From CBDBCK01 sp965203345 (GTDB lineage: Bacteria; Chloroflexota; Dehalococcoidia; Lucifugimonadales; Lucifugimonadaceae), in NCBI GenBank assembly GCA_965203345.1, contig CBDBCK010000027.1:1-64000 (forward strand): a stretch of 64,000 nt of DNA, read 5' to 3'. The number at the start of each line of letters is the position of its first letter. The first letter of the stretch is position 1. The notes beneath the pieces were generated by a model, which searched no databases, was not told where the DNA came from, and saw only the letters and a program-made list of their open reading frames with translations. The translations under genes were made by a program, and so were the position numbers. Shown in pieces: positions 53,179-61,833 of the stretch.

Positions 53179-54588
53179 TTATAGTCCTCCGAACCTGTGA
53201 AAGCTGAACCCCAAAACTTCCATATATTTTGAGTCCAGGATCCCTGGGACGTCTATGACCTCATGTCTTCGCATAACTTGAGCAACCTTACTGTAGTCGA
53301 TCTCCTTGAAGCTCTTGTCGCGGTTAACTACCACAAGCGCGTCCGCCCCCATTGCCGCCTCTACGGGGTCCATGCACATCTCTAGATTTGGTATTGTCTT
53401 TTGTGCTTCTTCCAAAGCTAGAGGATCGTAACCCTTAACCCTTGCTCCTCTGCTTAGCACATTGCTGGCGAAAGCTACTCCAACGGAGTCGCGGACATCA
53501 TTAGTGCCTTCCTTGAAAGCCAGCCCGTACACGGTTATGCATAGACCGTCTAGCACGTCGGAAAATACCTTACTCACTTTGTTAGTCAGTGCCTTTGTTT
53601 GTAGCTCATTGCGTACTAAAGCTCCGCCGAGCAATACAGGGTTTACCCTGTAGAATTCCAGCATATCTATTAACGCGGTTAGATCCTTTTTCAGACAAGG
53701 TCCGCCGAAACCTGCGCCGGGGTTCATGTAGCCTGTACCTATGCGGGGATCGAGGGATAGAGCAGATACAACGCTGCTGAAATCTATATCTGCCGCGTGA
53801 CACAGTGCCGCTATTTCGTTTGCGAAGGATATCCTCACGCTTAAGAAGGCGTTTGACGCGTACTTGATGATCTGCGCCGTCTCTGGGGTGGTCTCTATGT
53901 AGGGGATTGATTGATTGTTGCCTGGCGCATAGTGTTGGGAAAGCGGATGTCGTCGCTCTAAAAGAGGCTTGTACAGATTTTTCAAGACTTGGAACGTCCT
54001 ATCGGAAGAGGCTCCCGTTACTACTCTCGAGGGAGCAAACAGGTCCTCCACACCTCGTCCCTCCCTCAAAAATTCGGGATTGACAGCCAAGTCGAATTTC
54101 GCGTTCTGCGTCTTTCCATCTTTGAGCACTTGGGATATAGCCTCATCTGTGCCCAACGGAGCAGTGCTTTTCAAGACGATAGTCTTATGAGCTTCTTTCA
54201 GATGAGGCGCTATTGACTTTGCGGCCGCTATCGTTTGAGATAGGTTGACTCTGCCGCTTGTCTCATTAGGGGTGCCTACGGTTATGAACACAATGTCCGA
54301 CCGCTTTAGTCCATAGTCAACGTCGGTAGTGAAACTGATAGAATCGTTTTGAAGGAGGCCTTTAATCAAGGTTTCCAAGATCGGTTCATAGATGGGCGAA
54401 GACCCCTCGGACAGCATTTTGACGCGGTGTTCGTTCACGTCTGCACAGATGACGTTATGGCCTATTGCAGCCAGCCCAACCCCGGTTAGAAGCCCGACGT
54501 ACCCAGTACCGCCTATTATGCATACACGTTGAGGGAAAGGATGTTTTATGGCCGCTGATGCTATTGGCGGTAATTCTGGTTTTGGCAT
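53179..54588 (-). CDS. UDP-glucose/GDP-mannose dehydrogenase family protein
   Basis: Oxidises a nucleotide sugar to its uronic acid with two NAD+. The 469-residue translation has the Rossmann motif IIGGTGYVGLLTGVGLAAIG, FITVGTPN, NPEFLREG, and the catalytic Cys298 in GFGGPCLKKD. UDP-glucose is the likeliest substrate, since the divergent neighbour resembles UDP-glucuronate epimerases. The proteins would act one after the other to supply uronic acids for surface polysaccharide. Confidence 0.92.
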   Translation of the reverse strand: MPKPELPPIASAAIKHPFPQRVCIIGGTGYVGLLTGVGLAAIGHNVICADVNEHRVKMLSEGSSPIYEPILETLIKGLLQNDSISFTTDVDYGLKRSDIVFITVGTPNETSGRVNLSQTIAAAKSIAPHLKEAHKTIVLKSTAPLGTDEAISQVLKDGKTQNAKFDLAVNPEFLREGRGVEDLFAPSRVVTGASSDRTFQVLKNLYKPLLERRHPLSQHYAPGNNQSIPYIETTPETAQIIKYASNAFLSVRISFANEIAALCHAADIDFSSVVSALSLDPRIGTGYMNPGAGFGGPCLKKDLTALIDMLEFYRVNPVLLGGALVRNELQTKALTNKVSKVFSDVLDGLCITVYGLAFKEGTNDVRDSVGVAFASNVLSRGARVKGYDPLALEEAQKTIPNLEMCMDPVEAAMGADALVVVNRDKSFKEIDYSKVAQVMRRHEVIDVPGILDSKYMEVLGFSFHRFGGL

Positions 54589-54662
54589 GGTTTCATTTTT
54601 AACATAACCTAATCTATTAGAGAATATAGGCTGATATGTTGAAGAGATAAGGGAATTACTGA

Positions 54663-55628
54663 ATGAAGGCGATAGTTACTGGCTTTGCCGGGTTGGTGGG
54701 CGCGCCTCTGTGCCGTTTCCTGGCAGAAGAAGGAGTAAAAGTGCTCGGGCTGGACAATTTTGAGGATAGCTATGACGTAAGGATGAAACATAAGCGCGTT
54801 GAAGGTATGAATCGCTTTCAGAACTTTACTTGGGAGAACTGCGACATTACTGACTCTAGCTCTCTGCGGCAAATGTTCGGATCTTTCTCTCCAGATGTCG
54901 TGGTAAATCTTGGAGGCAAAGCGGGCGTCAGGGCCTCTATTCATGATCCTGTCGGCTTCTTCAGGACAAACACGGAGGGTGTAATCAAGTTACTTGAAGA
55001 GTGCCGAAGACACAGTGTACCTAATTTCATCCAAGCTTCTACTTCAGCCACGTACGGGGAAGTCTCTGGCATGACGTCAGAGGACGACCTTTCAGACAGG
55101 TCACTGACCCCTTACGGAGCATCAAAGAAATCGGCAGAGGTAGCGGCTTATGTTTACAGTCATTTATACGGTATAAATATAACGATTTTCCGTTTGTTCA
55201 CGGTTTACGCCCCTGCTGGTCGTCCCGATATGGCTATGTTTAGGTTTGTGAGGTGGATCTGCGAAGGAGAACCGGTAACCATTTTGGGGAAAGGTATTGT
55301 TAGAGATTTTGTTTACGTGGAGGACATAACGAAGGCGGTTTTGGCGGCCATGCACACCGGCTTACACTATGAAGTGATAAATTTATCAGGAGGCTGCCCA
55401 ATTGAGATAGACAAGCTGGTTGGGATAATAGCAGAGTGTGCAGGACGCGACGCGAAGATACGTAGACTGCCGGCTTCAAGTGCTGATGTTCCTTACACCG
55501 AAGCGAATCTCTCAAAGGCTGCTTCTCTTCTCAACTGGCGTCCAACCACTTCTATTGAGGAAGGCGTCGGACGTTGCGTAGAGTGGTACATGGCGAATAG
55601 AGACTGGGCTCGGACGCTCAAACTATAG
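54663..55628 (+). CDS. NAD-dependent sugar epimerase (UDP-glucuronate 4-epimerase type)
   Basis: A 321-residue extended SDR. Cofactor motif TGFAGLVG (7-14), GGKAGVRASI, STSATYGEV, catalytic YGASK and the RLFTVYAPAGRPDMA, RDFVYVEDIT segments. AGVR and FTVYGPxGRPDMA-type text is characteristic of UDP-glucuronate 4-epimerases. It is divergent from the dehydrogenase gene with a 74-bp gap. Confidence 0.88.
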   Translation: MKAIVTGFAGLVGAPLCRFLAEEGVKVLGLDNFEDSYDVRMKHKRVEGMNRFQNFTWENCDITDSSSLRQMFGSFSPDVVVNLGGKAGVRASIHDPVGFFRTNTEGVIKLLEECRRHSVPNFIQASTSATYGEVSGMTSEDDLSDRSLTPYGASKKSAEVAAYVYSHLYGINITIFRLFTVYAPAGRPDMAMFRFVRWICEGEPVTILGKGIVRDFVYVEDITKAVLAAMHTGLHYEVINLSGGCPIEIDKLVGIIAECAGRDAKIRRLPASSADVPYTEANLSKAASLLNWRPTTSIEEGVGRCVEWYMANRDWARTLKL

Positions 55629-55683
55629 AGACTTGCTGCCGTCACCGACCATTGACTACAAACCGCTGTAGTATCTTACCTGC

Positions 55684-56859
55684 ATGGCTCAAGCAGAAAA
55701 GCTTATAATAGCGTTCCTTTTCGGGAATGAACCGAATCCGCTTCACTTGGAGCGGTTGGAAGTTTTGACTAAATCGGGCAAATATGAGGTACATTTCATC
55801 TACTGGCAAAGGGGAGAGACCACTATAAAGCTACCCTTTTCTTCTCCATTCTTACCTGATGAGCACATGTGGCCTATACCGCTTCCAGACCCGCGATCAG
55901 GCAAGTTGAATCGCATATTTTTGAGCATAAAGTTCGCCCTGCAGTTGCGGACCGCTATTATACGACTGCGTCCTCACGCCGTTAATGCCGTCAACGTCAA
56001 TATGTTGGGGCTTGCTGCAGTTGCGTTAATCTCAGGTCGTTTAAACAAGACCGCTCTGTTGTACGATTATCAAGACCAGATAGGGGAGCGGTTTCCATTG
56101 CCTTACCGTCTGGCTTTGCAGCTTTGCCTTAGAAGAGTGGATGCGACGTTCATACATTCGCCGGTTTTCCGGTCAAATCTGCGACGCAATAAACTTCTGA
56201 AGCTGGCAGAACCCGTCATAGAGGTAAATGGGGGGCCACTTGGGTGGCCAAAGGAGAAGGCACCCAAGCCTGAGAATAGCACTGATGGAAAACCTCTTCC
56301 TCTCATTGTGGGCTATTTTGGCTATATGCGAGGTCGACTCCAGATAGAAGCGTTGATAGTCGCAACGGAGCGCGTAATCGCTTCTGGTAGAAAGGTGGAA
56401 TTGCATTTTCGCGGTACGGGAGACGAAGCGGGATTTGTTAATGAGAAGGCGAAGAGTTTGGATTTCGTGAAATTTTCTGGTGCTTTTGATTATCGTAAGG
56501 AGTACCGCTCTATATTTTTAAAGGCTGACGTCATATTTGCCGTGTATCCTCAATCGGTTCCAAACTACCGATCGCACATCGCTCGCAGATTCTCGGAAGC
56601 TATGATATCGGGCGTCCCAGTTATGGTAGCTCAAGGGTCATATATGGCGGAGCTCGCCCATCAACATGAAGGGGTGTGGCCCGTAAGAGAAGATTCTGAG
56701 GAGGATATCGTATACGTAATTACCCGCCTGCACGATGACAGGACTCTCCTTCGAGTAAACCTGCCGGAGGACGTGAGGAACTCCTACCGTTTTGAGGCTG
56801 TCGTGCCAGACCTACTGTCCGGCATAAAGGCAGCAATCAAAGGGCGATCGCACGCATAA
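55684..56859 (+). CDS. Glycosyltransferase, GT4-like
   Basis: A 391-residue cytoplasmic or membrane-associated transferase. Start ATG 55684. C-terminal half has a GT-B layout: VGYFGYMRGRLQIEALIVAT, VELHFRGTGDEAG and VPVMVAQGSYMAEL. N-terminal helix KFALQLRTAIIRLRPHAVN. It follows the epimerase by 55 bp, so both may be one unit. Sugar and acceptor unknown. Confidence 0.75.
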   Translation: MAQAEKLIIAFLFGNEPNPLHLERLEVLTKSGKYEVHFIYWQRGETTIKLPFSSPFLPDEHMWPIPLPDPRSGKLNRIFLSIKFALQLRTAIIRLRPHAVNAVNVNMLGLAAVALISGRLNKTALLYDYQDQIGERFPLPYRLALQLCLRRVDATFIHSPVFRSNLRRNKLLKLAEPVIEVNGGPLGWPKEKAPKPENSTDGKPLPLIVGYFGYMRGRLQIEALIVATERVIASGRKVELHFRGTGDEAGFVNEKAKSLDFVKFSGAFDYRKEYRSIFLKADVIFAVYPQSVPNYRSHIARRFSEAMISGVPVMVAQGSYMAELAHQHEGVWPVREDSEEDIVYVITRLHDDRTLLRVNLPEDVRNSYRFEAVVPDLLSGIKAAIKGRSHA

Positions 56860-56986
56860 TTAGAAAAGTAACTGCTCTATTTGAAAGGGGTTTAGACCTA
56901 TAAGTCTGTGTGCCTGAGAAGCGGGGTGTCCCCTGACTCCTATTAAACCTAACGTAGCTCCTTGTTTGTAAAAACGTCTAAATCTT

Positions 56987-58171
56987 CTAACGTCTGTCTA
57001 CGTTGGCGAGGAACTGAGCCCACTCGTCCGCGACTTGCTCTACGAACCATCTTTTTGAGGCTGCCTTGCCTTTTTCTGCCATACGCTTTGCGGCGTCTTT
57101 GTCGGTTAGAGTCTTAAGTATTGCATTTGCCATTTTTTCTGGATCGTCTACGGGTACCAGCAATCCTGCTTCACCATTTAGTAGAGTTTCCCTTGGTCCT
57201 GCTGGGCATGCGGTGGAGACACAAGGCGTACCTATGGCTTGCGCTTCGATTAGTACATGTCCTGGACCTTCCCACCTTGAGGACATTACGAATACGTCCG
57301 AGTTCTTGATCGTTCGGTAGGGGTTTGGATCGTGTCCGGGCATGTCCACTTGCTCTTTTACCCCCAAGGATTCTATGAGAGCGGAGAGGTCTCTGCGTAG
57401 CTCGCCTTCCCCAAGTATAAGTAATCGGCTAGGTGTTTGACGATTCAATATAGCGAATGAGCGGATGAGCGTCTCGAAACCTTTCTGCCTAGTTAGTCTT
57501 CCTACGGCCGTTATCAGAGGTATCTGTCTATTCGTAGTCCAAGGGTGTGTGGGCGGTTCTTCAGACTTTCGTATCAGAGCTTTGTCCAGCACTGGGTTTG
57601 GTAAGATATGAAACCTATCAACGGAGACGCCCGCCAAGTGGCTGGCGATTTTGGCGATATCTTCTGCAGGGGAGACGAATGCGTCGGCGCGTGGGTAAGC
57701 TCGTGGCCACATGAACCTTCGCATTGTGGAGTATCTGGGCACGCCTCCCATGCTGATTACGATCTTCGTTCCTCCGGAGTCTATGGCATGGGCTATCAAA
57801 GCCGGCACAGTGAGCATTCGGGCCACCAGGACTGAGGGTCGCTCACGCTTCATGTAGGACGAAAGAGTAGGTACGACCGCTGCTCCCAGTAGGAACGCCC
57901 AGACTCGATAGGACGCCCACGGAGATATTGCGCTTATGTCTGGTATCCAGGGAAGGTACCGTCTTGCGTTCAGATCTACGACCCTCACGCCGGTCTGTTG
58001 CTCTTCGCCCGTTAATCCAAGCCACTCTCCGTCGGCGTCAAGCAAATCCACCCTAAATCCCCGCTTTACCAGAGCGGCAGCGAGCCTCGGTATAGTTTTA
58101 GTTTCTCCTATATGGGTGACGTGAGGAGAGAAGAAAGCTATATGTCTATTTAGTGCTAACGATGATGGCAT
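56987..58171 (-). CDS. Glycosyltransferase family 4 protein
   Basis: A 394-residue GT-B enzyme. HIAFFSPHVTHIGETKTIPR at the N-terminus, then AVGRLTRQKGFETLIRSFAI, LLILGEGELRRDLSALIESL, VFVMSSRWEGPGHVLIEAQA (the E-x7-E motif) and GLLVPVDDPEKMANAIL. It is convergent with the preceding transferase; the 127-bp gap holds a GCGGGGTGTCCCC hairpin. Confidence 0.92.
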   Translation of the reverse strand: MPSSLALNRHIAFFSPHVTHIGETKTIPRLAAALVKRGFRVDLLDADGEWLGLTGEEQQTGVRVVDLNARRYLPWIPDISAISPWASYRVWAFLLGAAVVPTLSSYMKRERPSVLVARMLTVPALIAHAIDSGGTKIVISMGGVPRYSTMRRFMWPRAYPRADAFVSPAEDIAKIASHLAGVSVDRFHILPNPVLDKALIRKSEEPPTHPWTTNRQIPLITAVGRLTRQKGFETLIRSFAILNRQTPSRLLILGEGELRRDLSALIESLGVKEQVDMPGHDPNPYRTIKNSDVFVMSSRWEGPGHVLIEAQAIGTPCVSTACPAGPRETLLNGEAGLLVPVDDPEKMANAILKTLTDKDAAKRMAEKGKAASKRWFVEQVADEWAQFLANVDRR

Positions 58172-58341
58172 TGCAGGCCTTCCTGTATAAGCTATGATGA
58201 AGATAAAAGAGTTGACTGCAACAAAGCGCTGCTATCTACTATGATTATCGCGCCATAGTTGAGTAAGCCAAAGTGCGAATTAGTACCAGCTGAAGTATCA
58301 ACGTAAAAGAGGGCTTTATTTTTAAATTAACCGATTCTGAT

Positions 58342-59121
58342 TTGAGAGATAGGCTCTCCTTTGCTGAATGTGCGGCGAAACGAGGAGGTAAAACGGCCCT
58401 TCGGTATTTCCTTCAAGACAGCGAGGTGTTAGACAAAGGGAAGGATGTATTTGACCCTGTAACTCGCGCTGACAGAGAGGCGGAACTTGAGGTACGCCGG
58501 ATGATATCTGAACGATGGAGCGGGGAAAATATACTTGGTGAGGAGTTTGGAGGTAAGGTTTCCTCCTCACCTTACTGGGTAATAGATCCTATTGACGGCA
58601 CTAGGTCGTTTATTACCGGGTCACCGTTGTGGGGCGTCCTTCTGGCTTTCAACGATGGAGTATCCCCAGCGGTCGGTGTTATAGATATGCCAGCACTTAA
58701 CGAAAGATTTTCAGGATGTCGAGATAAGACCGAATGGCTTCGTGCAGGGCGTTTGACCGCGGTACACACCCGTGAATGTCTCAACGTAAGAAATGCTATG
58801 GCGGCAGCCACTTCACCTTCGCAGTTCATTTCTCCGTCGGAACAGGAAGGATTTAGAGCCTTGTCGGAAAGGGTGAGACTTGTACGTTTCGGGGGGGATT
58901 GCTACAATTACGGCTTGTTGGCTGCAGGCAAACTGGATTTAGTAATTGAGGCGAGTTTGAAGACTGAGGACGTGCAAGCATTGTTACCGGTTGTAACCGG
59001 AGCAGGCGGAGTGATATCTGACTGGCGCGGGGGCGATGCCGCGAAGGGGGGTAAAGTTGTGGCGTCGGGAAATTACGCTTTGCATGAAGCGGTACTTGAA
59101 TTGTTAGCGAAGAACACTTGA
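58342..59121 (+). CDS. Inositol monophosphatase-family phosphatase (HisN-like)
   Basis: A 259-residue Mg-dependent phosphatase. Metal motifs DPVTRADREAE, GEEFGG, WVIDPIDGTRSFITG and the C-terminal EDVQALLPVVTGAGGVISDW. These match HisN-type histidinol-phosphatases and inositol monophosphatases. The start is uncertain: TTG 58342 has no clear ribosome-binding site and the frame is open some 40 nt upstream past AAAGAGGG. It sits among polysaccharide genes without other his genes, so the substrate is open. Confidence 0.87.
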   Translation: MRDRLSFAECAAKRGGKTALRYFLQDSEVLDKGKDVFDPVTRADREAELEVRRMISERWSGENILGEEFGGKVSSSPYWVIDPIDGTRSFITGSPLWGVLLAFNDGVSPAVGVIDMPALNERFSGCRDKTEWLRAGRLTAVHTRECLNVRNAMAAATSPSQFISPSEQEGFRALSERVRLVRFGGDCYNYGLLAAGKLDLVIEASLKTEDVQALLPVVTGAGGVISDWRGGDAAKGGKVVASGNYALHEAVLELLAKNT

Positions 59122-59127
59122 AAAGAG

Positions 59128-60267
59128 TTAATCTTTTTCGCTTCGACTTTCAGATATTTGCTCAATCAGCTGAAGGTAGCGATCTGCGGCTCGTTCAGGC
59201 GAAAAACGCACTAGTGACTCTTTTATTGCCGCTTGTTGTTTTGCTGAACTAGGTTGCCTCAGAGTTTCACGTATAGCGTCTGCTAAGGTTTGGATGTCAT
59301 TTGTAGTTACTAGGCGACCTGCGCGGCCGTCTAGTAATGTCTCTCTAGCTCCTGTAGCCGATTCTATAGCGACGACCGAACAACCGCATGCCATAGCTTC
59401 CACCAAAGCGTTGCTTAAACCTTCATATCGGCTGGACAGAACAAACACCTTTGCATGTTTCATCCAGGCGTAAGGGTTCGTCTCAAAACCGGGCATGTGA
59501 ACACGTTCTGTTACACCTAAGCCGTGCGCTAATGCTTCCAATTCCGGTCTATTTGGCCCTTCGCCCAGGATGATGAGTCTAGCAGAGGTGCTCTCTAGAA
59601 CTAAAGCAAACGCTTTTATGAGCATGTCGAAACCTTTCTGAGGAACCAGACGGCCTATGCCTATTATGATCGGGTTTATGTCCTCCCTCTTGCTGGTTAT
59701 CCACGGATGCTCTAAAGTTGCGTCTGCCTTCTCATAAACAGTGTCCACAAGAGTGGGGTTATATATGACGTGTATGCGATCTGAGGACCAGCCGAGCAAA
59801 GAGGCGAGGTCGTCTCTACACTCCTTGCCGACGGCAACCACCGCTTCTGCGCAAGGATATATGAGCCGCATTAAAAAGGGTAGAATCCATCTTTTATGTA
59901 CCGGTTCTTCAGGTAAAGAACCTTTTGGAGCGGTTCTTTCGGTGAGTATCAACTTTACCTTAGGTCTTGCCAGCTTGCTTGACGTTGTCGCTACTATATT
60001 CGCATAGTGGGCAGCTGAAATCAAAACATCCGGTTTGGAAGACCGTAGATAAAGCGCAAGAAATGGTATAGAAAACAGAGTCCGGGAAGCCGGAAGACGC
60101 ACAAACCTGATACTCTTTTCAGCTTGCTCTGCTATGCTTCCGGTGGTACCTTTAAGCGTTACCACTTCTACCTTTATCCCGCGATCCGAGATATTCTTGG
60201 CCAGAGCAAATACGGAGCGAGATACCCCTCCGTCGGCGAGAGAGGGTATAAAAAAAGCCAATTTCAT
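59128..60267 (-). CDS. Glycosyltransferase family 4 protein
   Basis: A 379-residue GT-B enzyme with LAFFIPSLADGGVSRSVFAL at the N-terminus, IGIGRLVPQKGFDMLIKAFA, RLIILGEGPNRPELEALAHG, FVLSSRYEGLSNALVEAMAC and GRLVTTNDIQTLADAIRETL. Its ATG overlaps the stop of the upstream transferase by one base (TAATG), so the two are translated together. Likely role: capsular or other surface glycan. Confidence 0.93.
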   Translation of the reverse strand: MKLAFFIPSLADGGVSRSVFALAKNISDRGIKVEVVTLKGTTGSIAEQAEKSIRFVRLPASRTLFSIPFLALYLRSSKPDVLISAAHYANIVATTSSKLARPKVKLILTERTAPKGSLPEEPVHKRWILPFLMRLIYPCAEAVVAVGKECRDDLASLLGWSSDRIHVIYNPTLVDTVYEKADATLEHPWITSKREDINPIIIGIGRLVPQKGFDMLIKAFALVLESTSARLIILGEGPNRPELEALAHGLGVTERVHMPGFETNPYAWMKHAKVFVLSSRYEGLSNALVEAMACGCSVVAIESATGARETLLDGRAGRLVTTNDIQTLADAIRETLRQPSSAKQQAAIKESLVRFSPERAADRYLQLIEQISESRSEKD

Positions 60268-61415
60268 TATTTGGATCTTATGCTGTGCTGGGCGTAAGCC
60301 AATTTGGCGATAAGGTCTATATATTGTTGTGCCGAGGCTTCGGAGTCAAAGCGAGAGAGCCCGCGAAAGGCTACTTCTATGCGCTCCATGGCTGCGTCTG
60401 GGTGTTCCAAGCAATCGAGAATGGCCTTCGCTATAGCTTGAAAGTCAGATACGGGAACGATAATACCCGCTTTTCCATTCATCAGAACCTCGGCAGAACC
60501 TCCCGGTGCATCGGTAGCTATACATGGAACTCTGCATGCTTGCGCTTCTATCAGGACGTTAGGAAGCCCTTCGTATCTGGAGGCCAGGACAAAAACAGAA
60601 GACCGGCTCATGAATTTGTGAGGATTTAATTTGAAGCCCAGCATGTCAACGGATTCATTCACATCCAAATCTGTTGCCAGCTGCTTTAAAACCGGTCGTT
60701 CGCTCCCATCTCCTATGAGCAGTAGCCTTACGCTTTTACGTTTGCTCCTTACCATTGCAAACGCTTTTATGAGAGTAGCGAAGTCCTTCTGATGGGCGAA
60801 TCGGCCTACCCCTATTACTACTTCTAGTCCTGACTCTTCTCTTAGCCAGTCGTGGTTCACCTCTTCTTGGGCTTGCTGAACTACTTGAGCAAGCCCAAGA
60901 GGGTTGTGTATGAGATTAACTTTCTGGGGATCCGCGCCCAGCGCTAATATATCGTCCCTCGCGTATTCTGATAGTGCTACTATAGCCGTTGAGCTCTTGT
61001 ATACCACCTGTTTTAGCATAAGTTTGGCGTGTCGTGTCAATACGCTTTTGGCGAGGGCGGCCGATGGTGTATTTGACTCGCGCATGATCAAAGGGATAGA
61101 TTTTCTGGATATCGCCTTAGCTACAACGGCAGCCAATGCTCCCTGAAAGACCAGTAAGGCGTCCGCGTCATTTCTCATCAAGTGCCTCGCAAGCGGCGGA
61201 ATCGAGATAATCGTTGAGACAGTGCGTCCCCGTCTGCGGTCTTGGTCGAGTCGGACTACGTTAACGTTAGAGGGAAACCGGGCTTCTACTTCGGGGTTAC
61301 ATCTAACAGTAAGGACTTCATACTTCACCTGACTACTGGAGGAGTTCAGCAAAGAAACCAACACGTTTTCGACTCCGCCTCTTTCTATGGAAGGGAAGAA
61401 TATTTGGACGTACAT
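60267..61415 (-). CDS. Glycosyltransferase family 4 protein
   Basis: A 382-residue GT-B enzyme, similar in layout to its downstream partner: FFPSIERGGVENVLVSLLNS, IGVGRFAHQKDFATLIKAFA, RLLLIGDGSERPVLKQLATD, FVLASRYEGLPNVLIEAQAC and GIIVPVSDFQAIAKAILDCL. First gene of a two-gene unit. The start at 61415 has a weak ribosome-binding site. Confidence 0.93.
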   Translation of the reverse strand: MYVQIFFPSIERGGVENVLVSLLNSSSSQVKYEVLTVRCNPEVEARFPSNVNVVRLDQDRRRGRTVSTIISIPPLARHLMRNDADALLVFQGALAAVVAKAISRKSIPLIMRESNTPSAALAKSVLTRHAKLMLKQVVYKSSTAIVALSEYARDDILALGADPQKVNLIHNPLGLAQVVQQAQEEVNHDWLREESGLEVVIGVGRFAHQKDFATLIKAFAMVRSKRKSVRLLLIGDGSERPVLKQLATDLDVNESVDMLGFKLNPHKFMSRSSVFVLASRYEGLPNVLIEAQACRVPCIATDAPGGSAEVLMNGKAGIIVPVSDFQAIAKAILDCLEHPDAAMERIEVAFRGLSRFDSEASAQQYIDLIAKLAYAQHSIRSK

Positions 61416-61610
61416 GCTGATCAGGTTGAAAGGCGTTTCTTACTCGTTGCGGCTTTGAGATGAACTTCTACAGCGAGCGTGCAAATATAGAGCTGGGAAC
61501 GGACGAGTCTTTGACGAAGATGAGGCATTTGCGGGCTTGCGGTACGCGCTGCAGAGGGTTTCAGTTCCAGCGAACGCGGTGATGTATGAATAAAGGTTCT
61601 TATCGTGAGA

Positions 61611-61687
61611 TGGTGGGCCTGGGAAGACTCGAACTTCCGACCTCTACTTTATCAGAGTAGCGCTCTAACCGACTGAGCTACAAGCCC
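61611..61687 (-). tRNA. tRNA-Ile (anticodon GAT)
   Basis: A 77-nt cloverleaf on the minus strand: acceptor GGGCTTG/CAGGCCC, D-arm AGCTCAGTCGGTTAGAGC, anticodon loop CTGATAA, T-arm GGAAGTTCGAGTCTTCC and encoded CCA at 61613-61611. Confidence 0.97.
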
Positions 61688-61833
61688 GATAGCCTGGAAA
61701 CCTTTATAGTTTATATTAATACTTTTATCCTTGTCTTTATCGCAAACGTTGCTAAAAAGCGACTATCTTGGTTTTAGAGTGATTAGACAATAGCGAGAAA
61801 GCCAGCTGGAATCTTAATGCAAAGTAAAGTTGA

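Noticed and set aside
56870..56985. Possible small RNA around the GCGGGGTGTCCCC hairpin
   Set aside because: It sits between convergent genes and is more simply a transcript-end structure; no known RNA family is recognised.
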